Source: Litsea cubeba (lineage: Eukaryota; Streptophyta; Magnoliopsida; Laurales; Lauraceae). Taken from it: DNA of 64,000 nt. The DNA is taken from assembly GCA_012931725.1 (NCBI GenBank), contig CM022946.1, positions 119,931,206-119,995,205 on the forward strand, written 5' to 3'. The translations under genes were made by a program, and so were the position numbers. A model generated the notes under the pieces. It ran no database searches, had not been told where the DNA came from, and saw only the letters and a list, made by a program, of their open reading frames with translations. Shown here one piece after another: positions 10,769 through 21,918 of the stretch (within the stretch, counting starts at the first letter, position 1; each line of letters starts with the position of its first letter).

Positions 10769-11996
10769 ATGCCACCTCGCAAAAGAACTGCAAACAGTAA
10801 TCACGTTGCCAGTAACAGTGAGAATACAGAGCCTATTGTAGAGGAACCACAAGACAGCAACATGCAGAACCAATTCCAACAGATGATGCAGGCTATGATT
10901 GACCAACAACGCCAGGCCAATGAGAATCAGGCTAGGCTCCAAGCACAAGCATTTGAGACACAGACCAGATTGCAAGAACAGATGCTTAAGAAAGACGAGG
11001 ATCATGCTAGGGAGATAGCTCAAATGCAGGCACAGTTGTTGGGGATATTGGAGAGGAGACCGGAACCAATCCCAGTTGCACCACCTGGTCCAGTAAACAT
11101 TAGAGGAAATGATCCTAATGTGTTGTATGAGCGGTTCAGGAAGAGAGGACCGAAAGAATTTTTGGGGACTGAAGACCCAATGGCAGCAGATGATTGGCTT
11201 GAGCACACCAAAAAAATATTTGAGATATTCATATGTACCGGTCTAGAACGTGTGCAGCTGGCAGCCTCTATGTTTGTGGATTTAGCAGATATTTGGTGGA
11301 AGACCGTAAGGGCAGAATATAGGACAATGGCTGATGCAGAAGCCTGGGCTAGCTTCAAGAGACAGTTTGGAGAGAAATATGTACCTACACATGTCAAGAG
11401 GCAAAAAGCAGTAGAATTTCAGCAACTTGTGCAAGGAAATATGACAGTCCTCGAATACCTCACCAAATTTGAGAGATTGTCAAGGTATGCACCGGAGTTG
11501 GTAGACACAGAGGAGAAGAAGATAACCAAGTTTCTTGAGGGACTTCACCCGATTATTGAGAGGGATGCTACCGGGGGTTGTACCACCCGTTACCTTTGAA
11601 GAAGCTGTCAAGAGAGCATACAAATTTGAGAACTTCCACAACAAGATCATCAAGAACCAGGGAAAGGGTCAAGGCCAACAGCAGAACTATCAACAAAGGA
11701 ACAATCAGAATAAGAGGCCAAGACAAGAGCAAAATGTGCAAAATCCGGGTGCTTGTATCCATTGTGGGAAACATCATGGGAATGCCCAATGTCGTTCTAT
11801 CACGGGAGCATGTTTTAGATGTGGTTCATTGGACCACCAAATGAGGGATTGCCCATGGCCAGATACACAAAATAGACAGCAACAAGGAGTACAACGTCAG
11901 GCACCACCTCAGAATGCATTGGTAGTTCAGAATCAAGTAAGGCCACTACAACAACAGGCACCTCAGCAACAGTTTAGGCCACCGCAACAACAGTAA
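10769..11996 (+). pseudogene. gag of the Tekay element, one frameshift and one stop
   Basis: The first ATG after the primer site, at 10769, begins MPPRKR, a typical basic start for this clade. A Gln-rich coiled segment follows (residues about 35-85), then the retrotransposon gag core with EDPMAADDWLEHTKKIFE and FVDLADIWWKTV. The frame shifts in a run of Gs at about 11570-11577 and goes on in another frame with PPVTFEEAVKRAYKFE. Two CCHC knuckles follow: CIHCGKHHGNAQC and the canonical CFRCGSLDHQMRDC (about 11752-11851). A Gln-rich tail ends at TAA 11994-11996, where CAA is expected. Gag forms the particle and binds RNA. Homologous copies run straight on into protease. Confidence 0.9.
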
Positions 11997-14900
11997 CAAC
12001 AGGCCCGTCAGCAAGGGCAGAATCAGAATCAAAATCAGCATCCTCAGAACCAAAACAGGAATGCACCACAAGGCAGACAACAGCAAGGGCAGAACAGGCC
12101 ACCACAAAGGGCACAACTCTATGCTGTCAATAGAGCTGATGCGGAGGCTGAAGGCAATGTAGTGGAAGGTACACTTCTCGTCTGTGGTTTGGATGCTAAG
12201 GTTTTATTTGACCCTGGCTCTACTCACTCATTCCTATCTCCAAAATTTGCTAAGTTGATTGATATGCATGCTAGAGAGTTGAGTTTCATTTTGACTGTGA
12301 CTACCCCTTTAGGTAAGGAAGTTGTTTGTAGAACTTTTTACCCTAGTTGTCCAGTCATGATAGGAGAAGTAGTATTGCCGGCAGATCTCATTTTGTTAGA
12401 GATGCAGGATTTTGATGTCATCCTAGGGATGGATTGGTTAGCAGGATACCATGCTACTATGGATTGTTTCCATAAAACCCTAACTTTTAAGTTAGAGGAG
12501 ACCCAAGCAGGGGTGTTGTTCCAGGGAGAGAGGAGTAGTTCTGGTGCAGGATTTATTTCAGCGTTGAAGGCTGATAGGCTTCTAAGAAGTGGTTGTGAGG
12601 GTTATTTGGCGTTTATCACGGAGGATAAACGGTCCCAAGGGGTGGAGGAGATCCCAATTGTTTGTGAATTTCCGGATGTTTTCCCGGAGGAGATACCAGG
12701 ATTGCCACCCATTAGAGAGATAGACTTCACTATTGAGTTGTTACCGGGGACTGCTCCGATATCTATCGCACCTTACAGAATGGCCCCGGCAGAATTGGGA
12801 GACTTGAAGATGCAATTGCAAGAACTTTTGAACAAAGGTTTTGTGAGACCTAGTGTGTCACCGTGGGGAGCACCAGTTTTATTTGTGAAGAAGAAGGATG
12901 GTTCCATGAGAATGTGTATTGACTATAGAAGATTGAACCAAGTGACCATAAAAAACAAATATCCATTGCCAAGGATAGATGAATTGTTTGATCAGTTGCA
13001 AGGAGCTGCTTACTTTTCGAAGATTGATTTGAGGTCAGGCTACCATCAGTTGAGGGTTAGAGATTCAGATGTGCCAAAAACAGCCTTTCGGACAAGATAT
13101 GGACACTATGAGTTTCTAGTGATGCCATTTGGTTTGACTAATGCACCGGCAGTTTTCATGGCATTGATGAACAAAATATTTGCGGAGTACTTGGATCAGT
13201 TTACAGTGGTGTTTATTGATGATATTTTAGTGTATTCCAAGACCAAAAGTGAGCACGAAGAACATTTGAGGATAGCACTCCAGCTTTTGAGGGAGAATCA
13301 GTTATTTGCAAAACTTAGTAAGTGTGAATTTTGGTTGGACCAAGTCACATTTTTGGGTCATATCATCTCCAAGGAAGGATTATCAGTGGACCCGTCCAAG
13401 ATTGAGGCAGTCATGAATTGGGATAGACCGAAGAATGCATCAGAAATCAGGAGTTTTCTTGGATTGGCAGGATATTATCGGAGGTTTGTGCAAGGATTTT
13501 CGTCGATTGCATCACCTTTGACGAAGTTGACAAGGAAGAATGCACCATATGTTTGGACAGACAAGTGTGAGGCTAGTTTCCAAGAGCTGAAGAAGAGATT
13601 GACTACAGCTCCAGTCCTTACTTTGCCATCTGGGAGCGGCGGTTTTACCATTTTTACCGATGCTTCCAATGTTGGGCTTGGATGCGTGCTAATGCAAGAT
13701 GGGAAGGTAGTTGCATATGGATCACGGCAGTTGAAAGATCATGAGAAGAACTATGCAACACATGATCTCGAGTTAGCTGCAGTTGTTTTAGCTTTGAAGA
13801 TGTGGAGACACTACCTCTATGGAGAGAAGTTTGAGGTTCACTCCGATCACCGTAGCCTACAGTACTTGTTTTCTCAGAAGGAGTTGAACATGAGGCAAAG
13901 GAGATGGATGGAATATATTAAAGACTATGATTTTCCAATCAAGTATCACCCGGGAAAAGCGAATGTAGTTGCAGATGCCTTGAGCAGAAAATCAGTGAGC
14001 ATGGCAAGTCTTCGTGGAACTTATGTGGTACAGCAGTTAGAAGAGTTGGGTGTAGATGTTCAGCCACTAAGAGAAGGTGTCATGTTAGCAAACATGTCAG
14101 TGTCAGAGCCTTCGTTCGTTCAGAAGATCAAAGAGAGTCAGTTACAAGACCCCGAATTGGCTAAGATTTCCGAGCACTTAGCAGATCGTCCGGATTTTCG
14201 TGTTGTAGATGGAGTTTTGTATTACCGAGACCGTCTGTGTGTGCCTAACTTGGAGGACTTGAGGAATGATATCATGTCCGAGGCCCATGATACCAAGTAT
14301 TCCATACACCCGGGCAGTACGAAGATGTACCAGAATTTGAAGGGCAGATTTTGGTGGAATAACATGAAGAGAGAGATAGCAGCTTTCATCTCTCGTTGTA
14401 TGACATGTCAGTTGATCAAGGCAGAACATCAGAAGCCTCCAGGTTTACTACGACCATTAGAGATTCCGGAATGGAAATGGGAGCATATTACCATGGACTT
14501 CATATCGGGTTTGCCAAAGACTAGTAAGGGCAATGATGCCATTTGGGTCATTGTGGACCGTCTCACCAAGTCAGCTCATTTCCTACCGATGAAGACTGGA
14601 AGGAAGATGCATATGTTACCTTTGGCACAGTTGTTTGTCACAGAGATTGTCAGTCGTCATGGACAGCCAGTTTCCATCACATCCGATAGAGACAGCAGAT
14701 TTGTCTCAAGATTTTGGAAGACGTTGCATGAGTCTATGGGTACGAAGTTACAGTTCAGCACAGCCTATCACCCACAGACCGATGGTCAGTCAGAGAGGAC
14801 AATTCAGACACTTGAGGATATGCTTCGAGCTTGTGTGTTAGATTTCAAGACTCAGTGGGATGAAGCCTTACCGTTGTGTGAGTTCGCTTACAACAACAGT

Positions 14901-15578
14901 TTTCACTCGAGTATCGGTATGACACCTTTTGAGGCTTTATATGGCAGAAGGTGTAGAACACCTGTTTGTTGGGAAGAAGTTGGTACCCGCAGTTTCCATG
15001 GACCGACCATTGTTAGTGAGACAAGCGACAAGGTCAAGTTGATCCAAGAACGTCTGAAAGTGGCTCAGAGTAGACAGAAGAGTTATGCAGACTCTCACAG
15101 AAGGGATTTACAGTTCAAAGAAAGAGATAAGGTTTTCTTGAAAGTGTCACCTACTCGTGGAACTTTGAGGTTTGGACAGAAGGGCAAATTATCTAGGAGA
15201 TACATTGGACCGTATGACATTGTGAGTAGGATTGGTGATGTGGCTTACAGGTTAGCCTTACCACCTGAGCTCTCCGGCGTACACAATGTTTTCCATGTGT
15301 CTATGTTGAAGAAGTATGTTCCCGACAGGCTACACATACTCCGTTATGAGCCGTTAGAAATTCGAGAAGATGCGACCTATGTTGAGAAGCCTAAGCAGAT
15401 CATTGACACCAAGGAACAAGAATTGAGAACTCGGACTATTCAGTGGGTCAAGGTACTTTGGGAGAATCATGGACCGGAAGAAGCAACTTGGGAATTACGG
15501 GATCAAGTTCAGAAGAAGTACCCACATCTTCTACCGGAGGTGAGTTTTAATTTCCATTTGGAGGACCAAATGTCCTAA
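11997..15578 (+). CDS. pol polyprotein of the Tekay element: protease, RT, RNase H, integrase, chromodomain
   Basis: Open and in the frame of the gag tail, it lacks its own ATG and would be made as a gag-pol fusion. In order: aspartic protease with FDPGSTHSF (near 12208; Pro follows the catalytic Asp, as in some relatives); reverse transcriptase with MRMCIDYRRLN, the FIDDILVYS catalytic motif (near 13211) and FLGLAGYYRRF; RNase H with FTDASNVGLG and HSDHRSLQ; integrase with an HHCC finger ending in SRCMTCQ, then the DDE residues in TMDFISGL, TSDRDSRF and TDGQSERTIQ; and a chromodomain near 15350-15560 with KVLWENHGPEEATWE. The chromodomain is thought to guide integration to particular chromatin. 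No internal stop occurs in these 1190 or so codons. Confidence 0.95.
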   Translation, partial: QQARQQGQNQNQNQHPQNQNRNAPQGRQQQGQNRPPQRAQLYAVNRADAEAEGNVVEGTLLVCGLDAKVLFDPGSTHSFLSPKFAKLIDMHARELSFILTVTTPLGKEVVCRTFYPSCPVMIGEVVLPADLILLEMQDFDVILGMDWLAGYHATMDCFHKTLTFKLEETQAGVLFQGERSSSGAGFISALKADRLLRSGCEGYLAFITEDKRSQGVEEIPIVCEFPDVFPEEIPGLPPIREIDFTIELLPGTAPISIAPYRMAPAELGDLKMQLQELLNKGFVRPSVSPWGAPVLFVKKKDGSMRMCIDYRRLNQVTIKNKYPLPRIDELFDQLQGAAYFSKIDLRSGYHQLRVRDSDVPKTAFRTRYGHYEFLVMPFGLTNAPAVFMALMNKIFAEYLDQFTVVFIDDILVYSKTKSEHEEHLRIALQLLRENQLFAKLSKCEFWLDQVTFLGHIISKEGLSVDPSKIEAVMNWDRPKNASEIRSFLGLAGYYRRFVQGFSSIASPLTKLTRKNAPYVWTDKCEASFQELKKRLTTAPVLTLPSGSGGFTIFTDASNVGLGCVLMQDGKVVAYGSRQLKDHEKNYATHDLELAAVVLALKMWRHYLYGEKFEVHSDHRSLQYLFSQKELNMRQRRWMEYIKDYDFPIKYHPGKANVVADALSRKSVSMASLRGTYVVQQLEELGVDVQPLREGVMLANMSVSEPSFVQKIKESQLQDPELAKISEHLADRPDFRVVDGVLYYRDRLCVPNLEDLRNDIMSEAHDTKYSIHPGSTKMYQNLKGRFWWNNMKREIAAFISRCMTCQLIKAEHQKPPGLLRPLEIPEWKWEHITMDFISGLPKTSKGNDAIWVIVDRLTKSAHFLPMKTGRKMHMLPLAQLFVTEIVSRHGQPVSITSDRDSRFVSRFWKTLHESMGTKLQFSTAYHPQTDGQSERTIQTLEDMLRACVLDFKTQWDEALPLCEFAYNNSFHSSIGMTPFEALYGRRCRTPVCWEEVGTRSFHGPTIVSETSDKVKLIQERLKVAQSRQKSYADSHRRDLQFKERDKVFLKVSPTRGTLRFGQKGKLSRRYIGPYDIVSRIGDVAYRLALPPELSGVHNVFHVSMLKKYVPDRLHILRYEPLEIREDATYVEKPKQIIDTKEQELRTRTIQWVKVLWENHGPEEATWELRDQVQKKYPHLLPEVSFNFHLEDQMS

Positions 15579-15589
15579 GGGGTGGAGGA
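15577..15589 (+). other. Polypurine tract of the Tekay element
   Basis: AAGGGGTGGAGGA directly precedes the 3' LTR start TGTAAGACC. It is the primer for plus-strand DNA synthesis in LTR retrotransposons. Confidence 0.85.
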
Positions 15590-18500
15590 TGTAAGACCCC
15601 GACCCGAGAGACCTCGTTTAGAGTTGTTTAAGTTGTGTTTTAGTTTAAGTGTGTTTAGTGGTTTTTGGATTAGTTGGGGATTAGAATAGCTTTTATAATA
15701 GCTTTGGGGAATTTGGAGAGCCTTTTTATTTGTGGGACCCTTTGGGGGTTCTTGTTACGAATTGTGTGAGATTGGGGGTTTACTGATGATTTTCAAGAAT
15801 CGTGTTTTTAACCCCATTGTACTTATCTTATTAATCCCTACAACTTTCATGTTGACATCGTTTTCATTCAAGGACTTTAAACCTGATTTTTCACTAATTA
15901 AGGGCAAAATGGTCTTTTTACCCAAAATCTGGACACCGATTTCAATGTCACCAAAATGTACAAAATATATACTTTTTGGAAACTAGAAATTTTGCCGATC
16001 AACTTTGTCTTCTTCGTCGAATTTGTTTGAAGCCCCGAAGACCATGTTTTGAGCCCGAGAAGTTCTTTAAGTTGTGGGCCCCATCCTCACTTACTATATA
16101 TAGAAAGCTTCTTCTTCTTTTTCCCATTTCTGGCAAAAACCCTAGAGGAGAAGAAAAATCCCAGCCCTAAGGGTTTTCCCTTACCTTTTCTTGCCTCTTC
16201 ATCTTCAATCCCCCACTAAACTAGTGCTAATGGAGAATTAGAGATTATAATCTTCTTCCTCATCTCAAGGCCTTCGTCTGGACACAATTTTTGAAGAAAA
16301 CCGCCCACTCCAAGACTTACTTTGGACAACCCCTTGCTTTTTGAAGAACTTCTTTGTAAGTGATTTTCCTAAAAGTTTTATAATCTTGTTTGTTTAGCCC
16401 TAGGGTAACTCTATTTCAATTATTGGAAGACTCCGTTTTGTTTTAATTGGATTTTGATAATCAAGGGTTTGGATTTGGGGGTTTTGTGTATAGGTGTTTG
16501 ATTTTGGACCTAAGAGGTGATTAGAGCTCGAATTGAATTGCAATTGGACCCAAGGCAAGTGGATGAAATGATTCTCATGTGTTTTGTCATGTTTTATGCA
16601 AAATCTGGATTTGTCTTCACTAATGGTTTTAATGAATTATCATGTTTAATGGTTTAGTCTTATTGATTTTGAATGATGATTTGATGAGATAATGAGGTCA
16701 AGGAATAGCCTAATTGTTTGTGAAAATATGTATGGAAGAAGGGGAAAGAAAGGAAATGGATTGGAGTTGGACAAGAGAAGAATTCAACCAAATGGGTTGA
16801 AATTCGCTACAGGACCGATCGATCGCCCATCAGGTCCGATCGATCGGACTGGAAATAACTGAGAGGGTTCTCAGGACCGATCGATCGCCCATCAGGTCCG
16901 ATCGATCGGATTGTAAATAACTGGAAGCAAATTCAGGACCGATCGATCGGCCAAGGGGTCCGATCGATCGGACTGAAATGAGATGGACTAATAAAATAGG
17001 AGAATTGTGAGACTATTTTCCAGATTCATTCCAAGCCCATACTCGAGTCCAATTCAGTTCTATCCCTTATCTTCTTATTTGAAGACATTGAACCTGTAAT
17101 GATTCATTTAAACCCATGAAAGATTGGGGGTAAATTGTGAGGGGCTGTAGTGTGGAGGTATTGTTTGGAGGCCCAACGCTATTCAAGGATGAGTAAGGTA
17201 TTGAATGGAGTCCGAAGGAAGGAGGACCCTCATCATGAAAATTCCATGAGGTTTGCTAGATTGACCAATGTGTATAAGGACCCGGAATGTCCCTAACTCT
17301 TAAAGAGTACCAAAATTTCATCATAACCGACATACGGGACCCTATTCGCACTGATTCAATTCTAGTACCCCATTGTTAGCCTGTAAAGGTATTGGAAACT
17401 ATTTGTATTTGATTTCCAACCAATCCCCTATTTTGAGATTTCAATCGTGATTTGTGAGTGCTCTTGAACCGAAATCATTAATTGTGTTACCATATTGTGA
17501 ATTGTTTAGACCCGCCCCGACTTTTATACGTTTTGTATCTATGAGTTCCCGCCCCGTTATGTGTATTTAATTGTTTTGATTTTCACATGTTACCTATGAG
17601 TCGGCACCACTCAGCTTGGATAACCTTATCGGTTTGATCCACCGGTTTGGATATCCCCCTTCAGTTATACCCGCTGCAGCATGGTTCCCGCCCCGCCTCG
17701 CCTCGATATACCCGGTTCGCTACCGTGGTCCCGCAGAGTATTATATGTATTTATTATATAAAAATCGTTGACTCTCCACACCTCGTGTGACTGAGGTTAA
17801 CGTCGTTGATTCTCCTCACCTCGTGTGACTGAGGTCAATGTCCCGATGTGCTCTTATCACTTTTGTGAGAGAGGATCTAGCTTTGTGTGGTTGCCACCTT
17901 GTTAGTCCCGAATCTTTGTCACCTTACATGTTTTATTTGCATTTGTAACTCTTTTAAAATGTTGCATTATTCATTTATGAAAATTCATTGTTTATCTAAA
18001 TTTTTCTATGTTTCTAATGACATCATTGTTTTGAATTATTGTTATATCTTTTCACCCACCTGCCAGACCGTCGTGTCTGATCCATTTATTTTGGTACTCA
18101 GGTCCCGAGCTTATTGCCTTTGAGGAGGAGCCAGAGGAGGCGGTCGGTGAACCGCAACGAGTGATTGAGTGGCAAGCCGATGATGTCATGTAGACATTTG
18201 GCTTTGCCTTGAGGACGATGCACTTTGGGAACTTGATATCTTTGTTTTAGATTTCATTTGGTTGTACGGTCTTTGTTGACCGTTATTTTGGGGGCTTTAA
18301 TTAACTGATACTTTGTAAACATATCTGAATTTACTTTTGGGGAAAATATGCTATGATCATTGCTCATTCTGATATCTTGTCATGTTAACTATAAATCAGT
18401 CTTGTTTATGGATTTGAATGGTATTAGTATGGTTTGCTACACGCTTCCGCAATTTTGAAAATATATTTGATATGGTTATATGTGAGATGATGTGTACAGA

Positions 18501-18661
18501 TAATCCTCACCGCGGAACCCTGTGGGAAATCACGTGCACGGATAAACATTCTTTTAACTCCGTGTGCGTTTTAGCCAAAGAGATGCACGTGGCGCGGCAT
18601 CAACCCACCGTCCCGACTCCCGGACTCGGATCCTTCCCCTTTTCGGTCCGGGGTCGCGACA
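15590..18661 (+). repeat. 3' LTR of the Tekay element
   Basis: 3072 bp, nearly identical to 7486-10616. Differences seen by eye include a 62-bp unit missing, a 4-bp gain near 17480, a 1-bp loss near 18643 and about eleven substitutions. Confidence 0.95.
16811..16976 (+). repeat. 62-bp palindromic unit, three copies (3' LTR)
   Basis: Same unit as in the 5' LTR but one copy fewer. The first and second copies each have one substitution relative to the 5' LTR units. Confidence 0.9.
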
Positions 18662-18666
18662 ACAGA
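18662..18666. repeat. Right target site duplication of the Tekay element (ACAGA)
   Basis: Exact copy of 7481-7485, directly after the terminal GCGACA. Confidence 0.95.
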
Positions 18667-19665
18667 CGTCTGGCGTGCCTCATCTCCGAACTCGGCGAAG
18701 GAGATCGGGCAATTTGACTCGACGACTTCCTTCCTGAGGCCTCGTGTGGTCTCGACCCCGACGTAGAAGCTTGCGCACCGGACGCAACTCTGACGTCGGA
18801 CGTCACCCGTGAAGGCCCCTCTTCAACCCTTACTCTAGGACCGGCCTGTTCTCGCCCGGCCTCGAGATCGGCACCGCCCGAACCTTCGCCTCGGGGCGGC
18901 TCAATTGTGCCCCTTAAGTACCCACGATACTTCGGCTGGTACCCTAGCAGTGACCAAGCTGCCTTGCCGTCGTGATTGCTGTATCGCTTTACTAAGCGGA
19001 GCCAGGCTTCATTCCTCTTCTAGATGTACCGAGCAGCCTGTTTTCTCTCCTTCAAAGCTACACAGTGATAAGAGGTATCAGCATGGCAAAACAGAAAAGA
19101 AATCATATGGGAAACGAACAAAGAAAAAAGGGTATTTACTTAGAACAGTCCCGAAATGGTGAGGAACTTGGTAGCCTCTATCGGTGTCGGCCATCCCAAA
19201 CTCCCAGTTGCCCGAGACATACAGAAGATCGTCTCCAGTATATTTGCTCAAATCTTCCAAGTATCGGACGAAGCCGTCCCGACCTGGTTTAGCCCGGAGA
19301 TAATAAGCACCTCCGGACTTACATATATCATAGACGTCCTCAATATCGAAGACGCCGAGGTTAATGCCCAGAACCTCGTTTAATTTCGCCGTGCCCATCA
19401 CGATCTTGAAAGCATTGGGCAGCAACTGGCAAGGCCAGAGACATCACTGACTGAGACATCTCCTAAGAAGGGGATGAAGGGGAAATCGGACCCCACCTTC
19501 TGTCACGGCCACTAGGGGGAAAGGCATCCAACCCCCCGAGAAGTCATGGAGGTTGATGCCATTGGGTTCAGCGCCCCTGACTTGGACATCGGCGGGAATC
19601 CTAAAAGTCGGCCTGAAACCCTCAATCGCCGCCTCGCCCTCTAACCAATGGCTATAGATGCCCAT
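18667..19665 (-). pseudogene. Antisense ORF of element A, exons 1 and 2 (start)
   Basis: It starts at ATG 19665-19663 (MGIYSHW). Exon 1 runs to 19140, exactly 526 nt as in element B, and ends at AA|GTAAAT. It reads GGWMPFPLVAVTEGGVRFPLHPLL, then after one TGA stop (19446-19444) PNAFKIVMGTAKLNEVLG and VYDICKSGGAYYLRAKPG, all matching B. Exon 2 is best placed from 19057 after TGTGTAG. It keeps the frame (phase 1) with one more stop, and then reads AAWSLLGYQPKYRGY, equivalent to SAWKLLGYTPRYRGH in B. The Tekay element interrupts it at 18666. No catalytic motif is known to me, and the function of this family is open. Confidence 0.7.
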
Positions 19666-19875
19666 TCCTACCCTAATCTAAAAGCAGAGGAATCCTCAAC
19701 ATAGATACCCACAGGAAGGAGGCAGGGTAAAGGGGACTTACGGGGGCGAAACGAAGATGCTGAGCAGCAAAGAGACTCGGCCCCAACGACGCTCCACTTC
19801 TCAGGCGGAGTTCCCTCGCAGCAGCTTCCTCCTCTCTGATGCAGAATAACAAACAGGGAAGAAATGAACCTCGAT

Positions 19876-19890
19876 CGCCTTATATATAGC
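19876..19890 (-). promoter_or_regulatory. TATA-like box upstream of the aORF in element A
   Basis: Minus-strand GCTATATATAAGGC lies about 220 bp upstream of the ATG at 19665. Element B has CATAAATAGGG about 230 bp upstream of its ATG. The conserved position supports an antisense promoter next to the 3' LTR. Confidence 0.5.
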
Positions 19891-20221
19891 AGAAGGGACC
19901 CCCTCTTCAGAAACCCTAATGGCGCGCGCCAAATAACACTTCCTAGGGCTCCGCGCAAATCATTTCGAATATTGAATACATCCCTGACAAAATGGCGCGC
20001 GCAACATCGAGGCAATCGGACAACTAATCAGAAAATGACACGTGGAGCCGTCGGTAAATCTTCGGCATTGATTGACAGACGCCATTTATTGCCTCAACCG
20101 TCCAAAGCGACTCCGATCAAAGGGCAGGCGCCAACTGCCAAGACCAAGCAGGACAATCCCAAGAGAACTCCCCGTCACATAGCTCCCGACCTCACTTTGC
20201 TGGCGAACCTCGCAAGGTCAG

Positions 20222-20236
20222 AAGCTAGGGGGCAAT
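20222..20236 (+). other. Polypurine tract before the 3' LTR of element A
   Basis: AAGCTAGGGGGCAATT precedes the LTR start TGTGTGGGGAG. The same tract, AAGCTAGGGGGCAATT, precedes the 3' LTR of B at 35801-35816. Confidence 0.65.
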
Positions 20237-21154
20237 TGTGTGGGGAGATTTCCAAAACCCCAGGATTATGCTAATCACGGCTGTAAGATGGGATTAAGCA
20301 TCCTCACGTGCCTCCCGCGTGCAATCTACGTGGCGCCAGGCTCACCTCGGCTACTAGGGCAGATGCCTCAGCCGAAGTCAGACAGGTTTTGGCCGCAAGT
20401 GCCGAGCTCGGCTACCCAGGTGCCCACCTCGGCTAAAAGCTTGACCTCGGCCAAAGGAGCCAAGACGAAACCCGAAGCAAGAGAGAATCTCCACTCGCGC
20501 CCTTTGCCCGCCACGCCATCGGGCACGTGGAGGAATAGAGGCGCGAGCCAGTAAGACAGATGCGACATCCAGCCGTCCACAATCTTCGCCAGATCGCTGA
20601 CAGGGCGGCATCCAGCGGCTGAAACCAAATCAGGGCAAGGCCCGATGGTGGATCTGATGGTACCTCTGCCGCCAAAGGCGTCCAACAAGATATGGCCCAA
20701 CATGACACGCATTAAATGCGTTATGGGCTTATCCGACTGGCATTAAATCCAATGTGGGCTGGAATGGACCGTATTTATTACTTTGTGGGCTGATCGGACC
20801 CTCATTTAATGAATGGTGGGCTGACATGATGACGCCCCTAGACATGCCAAGACATCATCATGAGCCTCCCCCATGCAACGTAGGCATCTTCCTCTATAAG
20901 AAGAGGAGCAATCTCCATTACAGGTATGCGCATAAAAAACCAGAGCTGTTACTCTGCCTCTCTTCTTCCTCTCCTTCCTTTGTTTTAGTTCACCTACTGA
21001 CTTAGGCATCGGAGAGCCTTGCGCCGCTCAGGCCAGGGTCCTCTGACCGTTTGCTCTTCCCTTTTAGGCTTTCAGGCAGCAGGTTATCTTCTTCATTTGG
21101 ATAAGTCCTGTAAGACACCCCGATTATTGTGGGTCATATTTTTCTGCACCTACC
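20237..21154 (+). repeat. 3' LTR of element A
   Basis: It starts TGTGTGGGGAGATTTCC and ends at CACCTAC plus one base, where the B 5' LTR ends CACCTACA. Both contain CTCACGTGCC, GGCATTAAAT, the TATA stretch (TCTATAAG near 20893 here), GCATCGGAGAGCCTTGC and CAGGGTCCTCTGACCG. A CCTCGGCT-rich island with the perfect palindrome GCCGAGCTCGGC lies near 20401. The final A is replaced by C. The left LTR is outside the window. Confidence 0.85.
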
Positions 21155-21918
21155 GTCCTCATTTTATAGCCTTCACTATTTTGACCCCTTTAGCATTTGA
21201 ATGCTGTATTTTCTTTTTTTTTTTAACTCATTCGACATGCTTTTTAATATTTTATACGGTTGAAAAGATCTTTTCGAGGTGGTCACAATGGTAAATAAAT
21301 TTAATCGATATGGAGTTGGAGTCAATCTTCAGTTTAATCAGATCCTTTTGAACTTGTCATCAGGTCCTAAGTCCTTTGATTCTCTATGATGACTTTTTTT
21401 AGCACCTATAGTGCTCTTTGGCTGTCAAGACTCTAGTATTGGAAGGATTTTTAATAGAGAAATATACATGTCTACATACTTGCGTATTTACAAAAATGTG
21501 TATACTATTTTTTTAAATGTTTATATAAATAGACTTGGGCCTTTGAAAGGCATCTGGAGCCTTCAATCTGGCTCATGGGGCTAGTTTGGACCTTGGATCT
21601 AGGAACCTTACCAGGCCAAGACCAAGATTCAGACCATTCAATCCTTTTCGGGCCTCGGTAGGCCCATCCAGAATTGGGCCCCTTGAGTGCTACATGCCCC
21701 ACTTCAATATTGTTGTCATTTCATCAAACATTAAAACTTGATAAAAAAATTTTGATACACATAAATTCGCATTTGCATATTCTCAAATAAGACTATGGTA
21801 AGAACATCAAAATTTATAACAACTTTTACAAATGTCCAAAATGCTTAATCTTGCTAAAACTTATTTATATTTCTCATGTCGGACTCACATCACAATTGAG
21901 AGAGAGGGGGGGGTGTCC
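21155..21918. other. Non-coding flank, downstream of the KCS exon
   Basis: AT-rich, with a T-run near 21214 and a G-run at 21907-21914. No gene is visible. It is the 3' side of the KCS fragment and the insertion flank of element A. Confidence 0.5.

Larger units (their letters stand above)
7486..18661 (+). mobile_element. Tekay-type chromovirus (Ty3/gypsy), full length, 11.2 kb
   Basis: Two nearly identical LTRs (7486-10616 and 15590-18661), a primer-binding site, a gag-pol reading frame ending in a chromodomain, a polypurine tract and a perfect 5-bp duplication make this a structurally complete element. LTRs near 3 kb and a C-terminal chromodomain point to the Tekay (Del) clade. I count about a dozen substitutions between the LTRs, so the insertion is young. 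It sits in exon 2 of the antisense gene of element A. Gag has one frameshift and one stop, so it probably could not move by itself now. Confidence 0.95.
1..21154 (+). mobile_element. Tat-lineage Ty3/gypsy LTR retrotransposon A, 3' part
   Basis: The integrase end, tandem array, antisense ORF and 3' LTR occur in the same order and with clear similarity in element B (24210-36617), which defines this as one element cut by the left window edge. It is interrupted twice, by a solo LTR (810-4096) and a Tekay element (7486-18661). Without these it would cover about 6.7 kb here. Lineage is assigned from the B copy, which has the second RNase H domain typical of Tat. The coding part has in-frame stops, so it is a defective old copy. 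Confidence 0.85.
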
